Source: Myxococcales bacterium FL481 (GTDB lineage: Bacteria > Myxococcota_A > Polyangia > Nannocystales > Nannocystaceae). Taken from it: a DNA stretch of 64,000 nucleotides. The position numbers and the translations under genes are program-made. Under the pieces are notes generated by a model. The model made no database searches, had not been told where the DNA came from, and saw only the letters and a program-made list of their open reading frames with translations. Numbering within the stretch: the stretch's first letter is position 1; each line of letters begins with the position of its first letter. Location: assembly GCA_006508105.1 (NCBI GenBank), contig QKPP01000105.1, positions 1 to 64,000 on the forward strand, written 5' to 3'. Positions 9,868-19,575 of the stretch are shown piece after piece.

Positions 9868-10259
9868 AGACGCGTTCACTCGCCAAGCTCGTGCGGGTGC
9901 GGACCCGTCAACGCAACCTCGCGACCGCTCGCTTGCGCCAAGCCACGGCCCAGCTCGATCGCAGTCGTGAGGCCGAAACCGAAGCGGTGGAAGCGGTGCG
10001 AGCCTTGGCTCACGTCGACGAGACACCGGCCCACGAGGTCGATCGCCGCGAGGCGACCGCTCAGCGTCGCGCCGCCCAAGTCGGCCACGCGGAGCACCAA
10101 GTCGTGGGCCACCGCGAAGACCTGCAGCGTGCTGCGATGGCCCTGCATCGCGCCGAGGTCCTGCTCGAACGAGCTCGAACCCGGGAGGCCGCCGTCCGTC
10201 GCCGCCTGGAGCAACGCGAACAGGACGAAATCGCCAGCCGGCGCGGAGGATCGGCATGA
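9864..10259 (+). CDS. fliJ: Flagellar export protein FliJ
   Basis: Small coiled-coil protein (MKTRSLAKLVRVRTRQRNLATARLRQATAQLD) after fliI; ATGA overlap; real start inside longer ORF 9789. Confidence 0.8.
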   Translation: MKTRSLAKLVRVRTRQRNLATARLRQATAQLDRSREAETEAVEAVRALAHVDETPAHEVDRREATAQRRAAQVGHAEHQVVGHREDLQRAAMALHRAEVLLERARTREAAVRRRLEQREQDEIASRRGGSA

Positions 10260-11071
10260 TCACATCACGACCACGACGGGTTCATTCGATCGCTTGGCTC
10301 GGCTTGTGGGTCCTCGTCGCGCCGGGCTGCGGCGAGGAGGAGCCCCTCCTCCCCGCGGCCCCCGCGGCACCCGCACCGGACGAGGCCGACGGCGAGACCG
10401 GCGACGAGACGGGCCACGACGAGGCCGACGAGGCCGACGAGGAGGCTGAGGTCACCCGAGACGGGACCCCGGCCGAGGTGCAACAAGCCGAGGCCGAGTT
10501 GCTCGACGACCTCAACGCGCGCCGAGCGGCCTGGCACAAACGCCAACTCAAGGTCGCCGAACGCGATGCTGCCCTGGGCGCCTTGGAGAGTGAGCTGGAG
10601 ACCCGCATGAACTCCATCGCGGAGCTCGAGCGTCGCCTCCAAACGCAGCTCGGTATCGGCAAACTGGCGCAGGAGCGTCGCGACGAACGCGTCGCATCCC
10701 TCGCCGATCTGATCGCGACCATGCCGCCGCAATCCGGGGCCGAGATCGTCGCGCAGATGAGCGACCGAGATGCGCAGTGGCTGATTTTGGCCATCGCCCG
10801 CAAAAGCGATCGGAAGGCCGCCAAGTTGCTCGCCTCGATGCCGGCCGATCGGGCGGCGGCCCTCGGCCAGCTGTACCTCGACACCGACCCCGACTCGATC
10901 GTGCAAAAGGGCGAGCTGCGAGAGGGCTCCACCCCCGTCCTGCCCGAACCCAAGCCCCCGCCGCCCCCGGCGGTGGAGCCCGCTGCCACGCCGAGCGCCG
11001 CTTCGACGCCGGGTGCGAGCCACGAAGCCGCCCCCGACGCATCCCCACCGACCCCGGAGGCGAAGCCATGA
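10256..11071 (+). CDS. MotE-like protein (MgtE N-terminal-like domain)
   Basis: MPPQSGAEIVAQMSDRDAQWLILAIARKSDRKAAKLLASMPADRAAAL; coiled coil; hydrophobic N-terminus with possible lipobox (VLVAPGC). Confidence 0.75.
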   Translation: MITSRPRRVHSIAWLGLWVLVAPGCGEEEPLLPAAPAAPAPDEADGETGDETGHDEADEADEEAEVTRDGTPAEVQQAEAELLDDLNARRAAWHKRQLKVAERDAALGALESELETRMNSIAELERRLQTQLGIGKLAQERRDERVASLADLIATMPPQSGAEIVAQMSDRDAQWLILAIARKSDRKAAKLLASMPADRAAALGQLYLDTDPDSIVQKGELREGSTPVLPEPKPPPPPAVEPAATPSAASTPGASHEAAPDASPPTPEAKP

Positions 11072-12933
11072 AACTGTTGATGCAACTCGATCCCCGTGCC
11101 GCACAGCTCGGAGAGGATCGCCCCCCGCCCCAAGCCACGCCGGATGAAGAGACGGACCCGACCCCGTTCGCCGACGTGCTGGCGACCACATGGGACGACG
11201 GCGGCGAGCCGACGCCACCCGCATCGACCGGGCCGACGGGGTCCTCGCCGGGGCCGATCGCCACCGAACCAGCCGCCAGCGCGCTCCCGGCCCACGCCGC
11301 CGTGTCGGATGCGTTGGCGTCCGCGAGTTTGAACGCCGTGGCGACATCGGGGGAGGTCGCGGGGAGGCCCGGTCCTGGGACAGCTTCGACCCAGATGAGC
11401 CCCCCGGGCGTCGACGCGGTCCCCGGTTCGTGGCCGGGGCCGGTGGTCTCGGCGGCCATTCAACGAGGCACCGACACCGTGAGCCCGGCTGTCGGCGGTC
11501 GAACGGACAGCGCGGCCACGCAGAGTTCCGCGGAGACCCGGTCGACCGCGGAGACTCAGTGGACCGCCGCCATGCCATCGCACGCCGGCGCTCCGAGCCC
11601 GACGGCCGAGCTCCGGCTCGGGGTGGCGGATCGGGCGACCCACCGCGATGGCCCGGTCGACGTCGCCGCCGTGTTCGCCCCGGAGTCCGCACCACCCGAC
11701 GCCACCGCGCGGCCCACCGCGACCGCTCCGGCCGTGGTCGAGCGGGACATGGCCCCTGCGGCGCGGGGGTCGACCGGGTCGCAAACCGCCCAGACCGCCC
11801 ATGCGGCGATCGCCTCGTCGACGACGGCCGCCGTCGCCACCGGCCACCGCCCCGCGGGCGCAACGCCACCGTCCGCCGCATCGCCGCGGGGATCGACCCT
11901 ACCCGCCGGCCCCCGCTCGGGCCGTTTGCCGCCCGCGTCGGACGGCACGTCTGGCGCCATGAACCCGCTCGGGACGAACGCCCGCGATGCAGCCAGCGGG
12001 GGCCCGGGTGTCGACCAGCTCGAGCCGCAGCTAACGCCGACTCGAGCGCCCGCGTCCACCGAGCCCGTTCCGTCGGCGGCGAGCGCCGAGCCAGGCCCCG
12101 CCGAACGGGGTCGCTCTGGTTTGGGTTCGTCGGAACGCCCATCGGGCCCGCCACCCGCCACGGACCGCCAGCCCCCACTGGCGAGCGGCCAAAACCAGTT
12201 TGGCGACTCGATGGCCGTCGAGTCGGAGGGGCCGGCGGAGGCAACGTCCGAATCCACGAGCGACTCGGAAGCCAGCCCGATCAGGCCCGGGGCCGCCGCC
12301 ATCGCGGCCCGAGGGGAATCGGCCGCGCAGGGCGACCTCTCCCAGCGCCAGCCGCCTGACCCACGTACGCAGGCCTCTCGCGTCGCGTTGACGCGGGAAA
12401 GCTCGGCCGAGACGCCACCGACCGAGACCGCTCCATCCCGACCCACGCCCCCCGCCGACCCGACGGCACTGCGCGAGACGATCGAGGGGCACCTGTCGCG
12501 CTTGCGACCGATCCCACACGGGGGCGCACGGGTGAAGATTCAGCTCCCCGAGATCGGCGAAGTCGAGCTGCGTGTGCGTGCGCGGGACGACGGTCGCTAC
12601 GAAGTCGATCTCCGAGCGACTGAGACTCAGTCGGCGCGAGCGCTCCTCCGCGAGCAAGCCGCCTTGGCCGAGCACTTGCGTCTCGACGGCCGGAGCGTGG
12701 AGCTACACGTCCGCGCCGAGGACCCGTCGGCGAGTTCGTCCGACCTGATGCAAGAGCGCCACGGCCACGGCGAACGGTCCGCTCGGGGTCAAGCGCGTGA
12801 CGACGAACCGACGCCGCAGACGTCACGTTCTCCGTCCCCGCACCCTCGATCCGGCCGGCCCGCCACCGCGGGACCGTCGGGGGACGCCTCCCACCGTCTC
12901 CCGCGGCGCGGGCTGGTCGATGCGCTCGCATGA
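11068..12933 (+). CDS. fliK: Flagellar hook-length control protein FliK
   Basis: Long Pro/Ala/Thr-rich region then ARVKIQLPEIGEVELRVRARDDGRYEVDLRATETQSARALLREQAALAEHLRLDG (Flg_hook-type); ATG at 11068. Confidence 0.88.
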   Translation: MKLLMQLDPRAAQLGEDRPPPQATPDEETDPTPFADVLATTWDDGGEPTPPASTGPTGSSPGPIATEPAASALPAHAAVSDALASASLNAVATSGEVAGRPGPGTASTQMSPPGVDAVPGSWPGPVVSAAIQRGTDTVSPAVGGRTDSAATQSSAETRSTAETQWTAAMPSHAGAPSPTAELRLGVADRATHRDGPVDVAAVFAPESAPPDATARPTATAPAVVERDMAPAARGSTGSQTAQTAHAAIASSTTAAVATGHRPAGATPPSAASPRGSTLPAGPRSGRLPPASDGTSGAMNPLGTNARDAASGGPGVDQLEPQLTPTRAPASTEPVPSAASAEPGPAERGRSGLGSSERPSGPPPATDRQPPLASGQNQFGDSMAVESEGPAEATSESTSDSEASPIRPGAAAIAARGESAAQGDLSQRQPPDPRTQASRVALTRESSAETPPTETAPSRPTPPADPTALRETIEGHLSRLRPIPHGGARVKIQLPEIGEVELRVRARDDGRYEVDLRATETQSARALLREQAALAEHLRLDGRSVELHVRAEDPSASSSDLMQERHGHGERSARGQARDDEPTPQTSRSPSPHPRSGRPATAGPSGDASHRLPRRGLVDALA

Positions 12934-12975
12934 TCGCTGACCGCGTCCCGTTTTCATCCCCAACACCGTGCGACT

Positions 12976-12991
12976 CGGCACGCAACTTGTA
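12976..12991 (+). promoter_or_regulatory. Weak sigma-54-like site upstream of flgD
   Basis: CGGCAC-GCAAC-TTGTA; -12 GC is GT here. Confidence 0.25.
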
Positions 12992-13007
12992 GCCATCCCC
13001 GCTGACC

Positions 13008-13904
13008 ATGTCCATCGACCCTCTCGCGAGTACCCTCGGCGCGCCCGCGCCGGATCCCCGCACCGACGCACTCACGTCCGCACAAAACGGCATGGGACGG
13101 GACGAGTTTCTCAAGCTGCTCACCACGCAGATCGAGAATCAAGACCCGCTCGACCCGCTCAAAAACCACGAGTTCGTGGCCCAGCTCGCGCAGTTCTCGG
13201 CTCTCGAGCAGCAGATCATCACCAACGATTCGCTGTCGCAGATGCAACAGTCGCAAATGTCGCTGTCGAACGCCCAGCTGACGAACATGATCGGCAAAGA
13301 GGTCGTCGCCCGCGGCGACTCGGTCCGCATCGCGGGTGGTGACGCCCAATCGATCGGACTGATGCTCCCGAGTGCGGCGAGCCGCGTGGAGATCACGGTC
13401 AGCGATCAAAACGGCAATGCCGTGGCGCAGGTCAACCGCGATCGCCTGTCCCCCGGGTACCAAGACGTCGCGTGGAATGGCCTCAACGTCGACGGGCAAC
13501 CACTTGCAGATGGCCGCTATCACGTGAGCGTGTCCGCCGTGGACGCGGCCGGCAATCCGATGACGGTCGACACCATGACGCGCGGACGCGTCGAAGCGGT
13601 CACGTTCGAAAACGGGATCGCCGAGCTCATCGTTGGCAATGCCCGCGTCGTGCCGGGGGATGTGCTGTCGATTCATGACCTCGTCCCTGCCGCGTCACCG
13701 TCTGCGAGCGCCCCCCCTTCGGCGATCCCCGACTCGCAATCGCAAGCCGAACCGCAACCCGAGCCCCAGTCGCCCCCCCCGGCCCCGGATCAGGCCAGTC
13801 CCATCCCGCCGAACGCGGAGTTCGACCCGGATGCGTTGATCCCGGACGAACTCGCGGCCGAGGGCAACGCCCCGCCCGCGTGGTTCCAAGCCCTCACGCG
13901 CTAG
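13008..13904 (+). CDS. flgD: Flagellar hook-capping protein FlgD
   Basis: MGRDEFLKLLTTQIENQDPLDPLKNHEFVAQLAQFSALEQ. Confidence 0.95.
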   Translation: MSIDPLASTLGAPAPDPRTDALTSAQNGMGRDEFLKLLTTQIENQDPLDPLKNHEFVAQLAQFSALEQQIITNDSLSQMQQSQMSLSNAQLTNMIGKEVVARGDSVRIAGGDAQSIGLMLPSAASRVEITVSDQNGNAVAQVNRDRLSPGYQDVAWNGLNVDGQPLADGRYHVSVSAVDAAGNPMTVDTMTRGRVEAVTFENGIAELIVGNARVVPGDVLSIHDLVPAASPSASAPPSAIPDSQSQAEPQPEPQSPPPAPDQASPIPPNAEFDPDALIPDELAAEGNAPPAWFQALTR

Positions 13905-13949
13905 TTCTCGACTGTCTCCCCTTCGCCCGTTTTCACCTCAGGAAAGCCA

Positions 13950-15251
13950 ATGTCTATCACAGGAAGCATGTACACCGGCGCGGCCGGCCTCACCTCGCAC
14001 AGCGACGCGATGAGCGTCATCAGCGACAACATCGCCAACGTCAATACCGTCGGGTTCAAAAGCGGACGGGCGAACTTCACCGACATGCTGGGCAACGTGA
14101 TCGCGGGCCAACCCTCGGGTTCGGGCTCGAGGATCGGCAGTGTCCAGACCAACTACTCGCAAGGCGCGTTGCTCGGGACCGGGAACGTGACCGACCTCGC
14201 CATCCAAGGCGACGGTTTTTTCATGGTCGAAGGCGTCGTAGACGGCGTCCGATCCACCTACTACACCCGTGCGGGGCAGTTTCTCATCGACGATCAGGGC
14301 TATCTGGTCAATAGCGAGAAGCTGCGTGTGCAGGGCAATCCGATCGATGCCAACGGCAACTTGCTCAATTCAGTCGGAGATCTGAGCTTCGAGTTCAACT
14401 CGATCCCGCCCGAAGCCACCACCGAGGTGGAGCTGGTGGCCAACCTTGACGCCGAGCAGCCGGTCTCGACCGCGACCTTCGACATCACCGACCCCGCCGG
14501 GACCTCCGACTTCTCGACCCAAATTCTCGTTTACGACTCGCTGGGTAACAAGCACGAGCTCGAGCTTTACTTCAACAAGACGCAGCAAACTCCGAACCCA
14601 ATCTGGGAGTACCACGTACTCACGGCCGGGCCCGATGTCGGCGGCGCGGCGGGAACTTGGGTCGAGCTCACGGACGGCTCCGGCGCGACCCCCTCGATCG
14701 AGTTTGACGCCAACGGAGCCGTCGTGGACTACAGCATGACTTCCATCGACGCCGCGTGGCTCGGCGCCAATGCGGAGACGATCGATCTCAACCTCGGAAC
14801 ATCGACCGCCTCGGGCGGCAACGGGGTCGATGGGGTGACCAGCTACGGCCTCAAGTCGGCGGTGACCTTCTCGAGCCAGGACGGGTACCCATCCGGGGAC
14901 TTGGCCGGGCTCGAGATCGACCAAACGGGCCTGATGTCGGGCTTGTTCTCCAATGGTCAAAGTCGCATGTTGGGACGCGTGTCGCTGGCCGGCTTCGCCA
15001 ACGTCGACGGCCTGTCCCGTCGTGGCGCCGGGCTCTACGCCGCGACCAACGAGTCGGGCTCTCCCGTGGTGGGCGAACCGTCCAGCGGCGGCCGCGGCTC
15101 GGTGGCGTCAGGGAACCTCGAGAGCTCGAACGTCGACCTCGCCCGCGAGTTCGTCGACATGATCTCGGTCCAACGCGGCTTTCAAAGCAACTCCCGCTCG
15201 ATCACCACCGCTGACGAGATGCTCTCCGAGGTGTTGAGCCTCAAACGCTAG
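13950..15251 (+). CDS. flgE: Flagellar hook protein FlgE
   Basis: MYTGAAGLTSHSDAMSVISDNIANVNTVGFKSGRANFTDML; C-terminal EFVDMISVQRGFQSNSRSITTADEML. Confidence 0.95.
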   Translation: MSITGSMYTGAAGLTSHSDAMSVISDNIANVNTVGFKSGRANFTDMLGNVIAGQPSGSGSRIGSVQTNYSQGALLGTGNVTDLAIQGDGFFMVEGVVDGVRSTYYTRAGQFLIDDQGYLVNSEKLRVQGNPIDANGNLLNSVGDLSFEFNSIPPEATTEVELVANLDAEQPVSTATFDITDPAGTSDFSTQILVYDSLGNKHELELYFNKTQQTPNPIWEYHVLTAGPDVGGAAGTWVELTDGSGATPSIEFDANGAVVDYSMTSIDAAWLGANAETIDLNLGTSTASGGNGVDGVTSYGLKSAVTFSSQDGYPSGDLAGLEIDQTGLMSGLFSNGQSRMLGRVSLAGFANVDGLSRRGAGLYAATNESGSPVVGEPSSGGRGSVASGNLESSNVDLAREFVDMISVQRGFQSNSRSITTADEMLSEVLSLKR

Positions 15252-15275
15252 CCCTCACGATCCCACTCTACCTTG

Positions 15276-15307
15276 ACCGGCGTAGTCATCGACTGCGCCG
15301 GTTTTTT
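15276..15307 (+). terminator. Rho-independent terminator after flgE
   Basis: ACCGGCG-loop-CGCCGGT followed by TTTTTT. Confidence 0.85.
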
Positions 15308-15330
15308 GTCGGCTCAACTCGGACCTCGGT

Positions 15331-15346
15331 CGGCACAGTTCGTGCA
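15331..15346 (+). promoter_or_regulatory. Sigma-54-like promoter upstream of fliL operon
   Basis: CGGCAC-AGTTC-GTGCA with exact GG-N10-GC, just after a terminator. Confidence 0.6.
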
Positions 15347-15420
15347 CGAGGGGATCACCGCGGAGATCGAGGCGACACCAAGCCGTCCCTGTCCGCCGCC
15401 CTGCTCGAGAAAGGACCCCC

Positions 15421-15939
15421 GTGGCCGAGGAAACGACCGAAGAAGAGGAACCAAAAAAGAAAAAACCCGTACTGCTCATCATCATCGCCGTCAACGTGTT
15501 GTTGGGTGGTGGCGCGGCCGCCTTCTTCTTCCTTCGCAGCGCTCCGCCCCCACCCCCGGCCGGCGAACACGGCGAACACGGCGAGGAAGCCCACGCCGAA
15601 CCCGAGCACGACAAGCCGTCTCGCGAGGCTCGCCCCACCGGGCCGGTGGTTCAGTTTGAGCCGATCATCGTGAACCTCAACGAGCCCGAGGGCACGCGAT
15701 TTCTCAAGATCGCGTTGGCGGTACAGCTCGCCAACGAAAAGCTGACCACGCCCGTGGACGAAGCCAAGCCGATCATCCGCGACCACTTCATTCGCGAGCT
15801 GTCGGACCTCAACTACCGCCAAACCGCCGGGAACAAGAACAAACTCGCCATCAAGCGGCGACTGGTCAAGCGATTCAACGAGGCGTTGGGTACCGAGGGC
15901 GCGGTTGAGATCCACATCACCGAATTCATCGTCCAGTAG
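15421..15939 (+). CDS. fliL: Flagellar basal body-associated protein FliL (GTG start)
   Basis: Single N-terminal TM segment, FEPIIVNLNEPEGTRFLKIALAVQL...DHFIRELSDL. Confidence 0.92.
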   Translation: MAEETTEEEEPKKKKPVLLIIIAVNVLLGGGAAAFFFLRSAPPPPPAGEHGEHGEEAHAEPEHDKPSREARPTGPVVQFEPIIVNLNEPEGTRFLKIALAVQLANEKLTTPVDEAKPIIRDHFIRELSDLNYRQTAGNKNKLAIKRRLVKRFNEALGTEGAVEIHITEFIVQ

Positions 15940-15945
15940 ACCCGG

Positions 15946-16911
15946 ATGTCACGCGATCTTCCCGAGCCGATTCTCAGCCCCGATCAGGTTCGAGAGCTCC
16001 TCGAGACCAAGTCCTCGCGGCGACACGAGGGCATACGCTCGGCGCCGGAAGCCATCGATCTTCTGGCCAACGATCGCCATTTGCAGGCGATGGTGCCGGC
16101 GTTGGCCGTCGGCTACACCCGCACGGCCGACAGTTTTCGCAAGATCTTGACGGCCGTGTTGCGTCGCAAGACCGAAGTTCGAGACGAAGCGCCAGAAGTG
16201 CTCACCGGCCGCGGGTTGTCGCGCGTCACGAGTCGGGCCGCGTGCATGTTCGCCCTACGCACCACGGTGCTGGGGAAAGACCGTGGCTACGCCATTTTGG
16301 CCCTCGACCCGATCATCACGTACTCGGTGATCGAGCGCATGTTCGGCGGGGTGGGCTCGGAACCCAATATCCCCGTGGATCGCCCGCCCACGACGTTGGA
16401 GCGGCGATTACTCCTGCGGTCCATGGCCCCGCTCATCGAGGCGCTCGACCACACGCTCGAGCCAGCCGAGGCCTTTCACTTTCACGCGGAACACATCGAG
16501 GCCCAACTCGATTTGGTGCCGGGGTTTAGCCCGGACACCAGCGTGCTGCACGTTCCGTTCACGATGACCCTGGGTGATCAGCTGTCGAGCATGTCGTTGG
16601 CCATCCCCAGTAGCGTGTTGGAACCGCTGCGGGATGTCCTCAGTGGCCCCGAACCCGAGCCCGGGTCCCATCACGCGGGTGACATGCCGGACATCGTCAA
16701 ACGCACCCCCGTGACGTTGGCGGTTGAGCTCGGTTCGACGTGGATGCGGCTACGCGACGTGCTGTCGCTCAGCCCCGGCATGACCATCCGGCTCGATCGC
16801 CACCCGGCGGAAGAGCTGCCCGTCAGTGTGGAGGGGGTCACCAAGTTCCACGGTTTCCCCGTGCACGATCAGGGCGCCATCGCCCTTGAAATCACCAGGC
16901 GATCGACATGA
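15946..16911 (+). CDS. fliM: Flagellar motor switch protein FliM
   Basis: LSPDQVRELLE N-terminal motif; YAILALDPIITYSVIERMFGG. Confidence 0.95.
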   Translation: MSRDLPEPILSPDQVRELLETKSSRRHEGIRSAPEAIDLLANDRHLQAMVPALAVGYTRTADSFRKILTAVLRRKTEVRDEAPEVLTGRGLSRVTSRAACMFALRTTVLGKDRGYAILALDPIITYSVIERMFGGVGSEPNIPVDRPPTTLERRLLLRSMAPLIEALDHTLEPAEAFHFHAEHIEAQLDLVPGFSPDTSVLHVPFTMTLGDQLSSMSLAIPSSVLEPLRDVLSGPEPEPGSHHAGDMPDIVKRTPVTLAVELGSTWMRLRDVLSLSPGMTIRLDRHPAEELPVSVEGVTKFHGFPVHDQGAIALEITRRST

Positions 16912-17225
16912 GCGAACAACCGGACGACTTGAGCTTGGTCTTGGACATTCCGGTCCAAGTGTCTGTAGAACTCGGCAAGCGAACCATCCCGATCGCGGAG
17001 ATTTTAGCTCTCGGGCCGGGGTCGGTGGTGGAGCTGGGCAAAGCGGCCGGCGAGAGCCTCGACGTTCTCGTCAACGGCAAGCTGATTGCCCGCGGCGAAG
17101 CCGTGGTGATGGGCGAAAAGTACGGCGTACGGATCACGGAAGTCGTGAGTTCGGCGTTGGACACCAAAAACCTGTTCGGCGCAGCGGCCAACGGCGGCGC
17201 CTCTGGAGGAGAAAATGCGGCATAG
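16908..17225 (+). CDS. fliN: Flagellar motor switch protein FliN
   Basis: LDIPVQVSVELGKRTIPIAEILALGPGSVVELGKAAGESLDVLVNGKLIARGEAVV. Confidence 0.97.
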   Translation: MSEQPDDLSLVLDIPVQVSVELGKRTIPIAEILALGPGSVVELGKAAGESLDVLVNGKLIARGEAVVMGEKYGVRITEVVSSALDTKNLFGAAANGGASGGENAA

Positions 17226-18438
17226 AGCGTTGCGATTTCTACAGTGTCTCGGCCCGCTCGTCGTGGCCGTCATCGCCACCGCCTCGACGGACGCCTGGGC
17301 GGGACCGTTGCGAGTCGAGCTCGTGGACGAAGACGGACAAAGCACCGTGCGCGTGCTGGATGCGGACGGCGAGGTGCCACAACCGGAAGTCACATCGTCG
17401 CGACGTGGCTACATGCTGACGTTCATCGGCGAAGCCGTCGAGCCGACCCGCATCGAGTCGAAGAGTCGACGGCTTGAGTACGTGCAAGCGGCGCAGTACG
17501 GCAATCGAGCCGTGGTCCGGTTGGCCCAACGGCCCAACCAGCGCGGCGGGATTGCGCCCAACACCACCTTGACCCGACAAGACGGCGGGTTGCGTCTGGT
17601 CGTGCTCGAGAACCAGCCGAAGGCGCCGGCACCGGCAGCCGAGCCGCCGGCCCCGGCCGATGCGGCCGATGCTGTCGCCGCGCTCAACGACAAGCTCGGA
17701 CCGGCCCCCAAGACGCAGCCCTCGGGCCCGGCGTTGGCCGAGCCCGACTTCGAGGGGCTCGAACTCGAAGAGGACGCGCCCCCGGTCGCCGTGGCGGCGG
17801 CCTCCCCAAAGGCCGCCGCCCCCTCGCCGCCGGACTGGCTGGCCGAGGAGCCGCCGGAGGCCGCGGGCGGACGCGGGCAAGTGACGGACCGCTCGACCCT
17901 GTGGGCCGTGGCCGGTCTGTGCGCCGTGGCCATGGCCTGCGTTCCCCTCGCGCTGTGGGTGCGACGTCGCAAGGGACTGAGCTGGACCACGCAGCAGCGC
18001 CTCGAGGTGTTGTCGAAGACATCGCTGGGTAGCAAGCAGCACGTGGTGTGCATTCGTGTCGATCAGCGCGAGCTGCTGATCGGCGTCACGGAGCACCAGG
18101 TGCGCCTGCTCGCGGATCTCAGCCACCCCACCTCGCCGGCGGTGGCCACACCGATGCGCGAGTCCGTCCCCGTCCCCGCCCCCGCCCCCGCGCCCGTGAT
18201 GACCGCCGAGCCGCCGCCCCCGCCCGGTCCGAACCAGGTGGCCGCCGCCGACCGGCTCGACGCCTTCAAGTCCAAGCTCGCTGACGCGTTGGTGACTCAG
18301 GGCCAACAAGCGCCCGCGACCAGCTGGGCCGACAAGAGCAGCGGCGTGATCGAGCTCGAGCGGATCTTGTCCCGCCGCGACGTCGGCGGGGTCAGCAGCA
18401 GCGATCCCAAGTGGGCATCGGGTCGCGAATCCGCGTAG
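17215..18438 (+). CDS. fliO: Flagellar biosynthetic protein FliO
   Basis: Between fliN and fliP; TM segment followed by LEVLSKTSLGSKQHVVCIRVDQRELLIGVTEHQVRLL. Confidence 0.85.
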   Translation: MRHRALRFLQCLGPLVVAVIATASTDAWAGPLRVELVDEDGQSTVRVLDADGEVPQPEVTSSRRGYMLTFIGEAVEPTRIESKSRRLEYVQAAQYGNRAVVRLAQRPNQRGGIAPNTTLTRQDGGLRLVVLENQPKAPAPAAEPPAPADAADAVAALNDKLGPAPKTQPSGPALAEPDFEGLELEEDAPPVAVAAASPKAAAPSPPDWLAEEPPEAAGGRGQVTDRSTLWAVAGLCAVAMACVPLALWVRRRKGLSWTTQQRLEVLSKTSLGSKQHVVCIRVDQRELLIGVTEHQVRLLADLSHPTSPAVATPMRESVPVPAPAPAPVMTAEPPPPPGPNQVAAADRLDAFKSKLADALVTQGQQAPATSWADKSSGVIELERILSRRDVGGVSSSDPKWASGRESA

Positions 18439-18454
18439 CTGGGACGACGTTGCC

Positions 18455-19309
18455 GTGACCGCCCGCCCGCCCATTTCTCCCCGCCGTGGTCTGAGACGCA
18501 GGGCACGGCCTTGGATCCGGGCACTGGCGCTAGTCTTCGCTGCCGTCGCCATCGCGTGGGCCACCACGGCCGGCGCCGAACCGCCATCCGCCGCGCCGGC
18601 CGATCACACCACCGCTCCGTTGACCGCGGCGGCTGACGCCATGCTGCAAACCGTCGCGCCGACGGCCCCGTCGCCTTCGGGAGCCCACACCGCGCTGCGC
18701 ATCCTGGTCATGATGACGGCGTTGTCGCTGCTGCCGGCCATCGTCCTCACGATGACCTGCTTTACGCGCATCATCATCGTGTTCTCGTTCTTGCGCCAGT
18801 CGCTGGGCATCCAGGGCATGCCCCCCAATCAAGTCATGATGGGCATGGCGTTGTTTCTGACCGCGTTCATCATGGCCCCCGTCGGGGAGCGAATGTACAC
18901 AGAAGCGTTCGAACCCCTCGCCGAGGAGCGCATCTCGGTGGAGACGGCACTCGAGCGGGCGAAGCAACCGATCGCTGAGTTTATGCTCGCGCACACCAGC
19001 GACGACGACCTGCGCTTGTTCTACGATGTGTCCAATCGGCCGCGCCCCAAGACCCGGGCCGAGGTGTCGATGTTGGTGCTCGTCCCCGCATTTACCCTCT
19101 CCGAAGTCCGCATCGCGTTTCAGATGGGGTTTTTGGTGCTGATGCCGTTTTTGGTGGTCGATTTGGTGGTGTCGTCCGTGCTGATGGCCATGGGCATGAT
19201 GATGCTCCCGCCCACCCTCATCGCCCTGCCGTTCAAGGTCATGATATTTGTCCTCGCCGACGGCTGGGGCCTGGTCGTATCCGCCCTCGTCAAAAGTTTC
19301 CACCCATGA
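18455..19309 (+). CDS. fliP: Flagellar biosynthetic protein FliP
   Basis: LRQSLGIQGMPPNQVMMGMALFLTAFIM; LVPAFTLSEVRIAFQMGFLVLMPFLVVDLVVSSVLMAMGMMMLPP. Confidence 0.97.
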   Translation: MTARPPISPRRGLRRRARPWIRALALVFAAVAIAWATTAGAEPPSAAPADHTTAPLTAAADAMLQTVAPTAPSPSGAHTALRILVMMTALSLLPAIVLTMTCFTRIIIVFSFLRQSLGIQGMPPNQVMMGMALFLTAFIMAPVGERMYTEAFEPLAEERISVETALERAKQPIAEFMLAHTSDDDLRLFYDVSNRPRPKTRAEVSMLVLVPAFTLSEVRIAFQMGFLVLMPFLVVDLVVSSVLMAMGMMMLPPTLIALPFKVMIFVLADGWGLVVSALVKSFHP

Positions 19310-19575
19310 GCCCCGACGCGATGCTGGCGGTGCTCAACCGCGCCATTTGGACTGCGGCCGAGTGTGTGGGTCCGCTGCTCGTCATCGGTGGTGCAACCGG
19401 CCTGGTGATGGCCGTTTTGCAGGCCGCCACTTCCGTCAACGAGAACTCGCTGACGTTCGTGCCCAAGCTGGCTGCCCTCGGCGGCGCCTTCGTGCTGATG
19501 GGCAGCTGGATTGTCGACAAGCTGGTCGCGTTCAACGTCGAAGTCTACGAGATGATCGCGGCGATCGGCCGATGA
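19306..19575 (+). CDS. fliQ: Flagellar biosynthetic protein FliQ
   Basis: 89-aa two-TM protein between fliP and fliR; QAATSVNENSLTFVPKL. Confidence 0.93.
   Translation: MSPDAMLAVLNRAIWTAAECVGPLLVIGGATGLVMAVLQAATSVNENSLTFVPKLAALGGAFVLMGSWIVDKLVAFNVEVYEMIAAIGR

Noticed and set aside
10265-12244. 659-aa minus-strand ORF opposite motE-like/fliK (and the nested 10282-11847 ORF)
   Set aside because: Arg/Gly/Pro-rich composition; antisense to well-supported genes; typical GC-rich shadow ORF.
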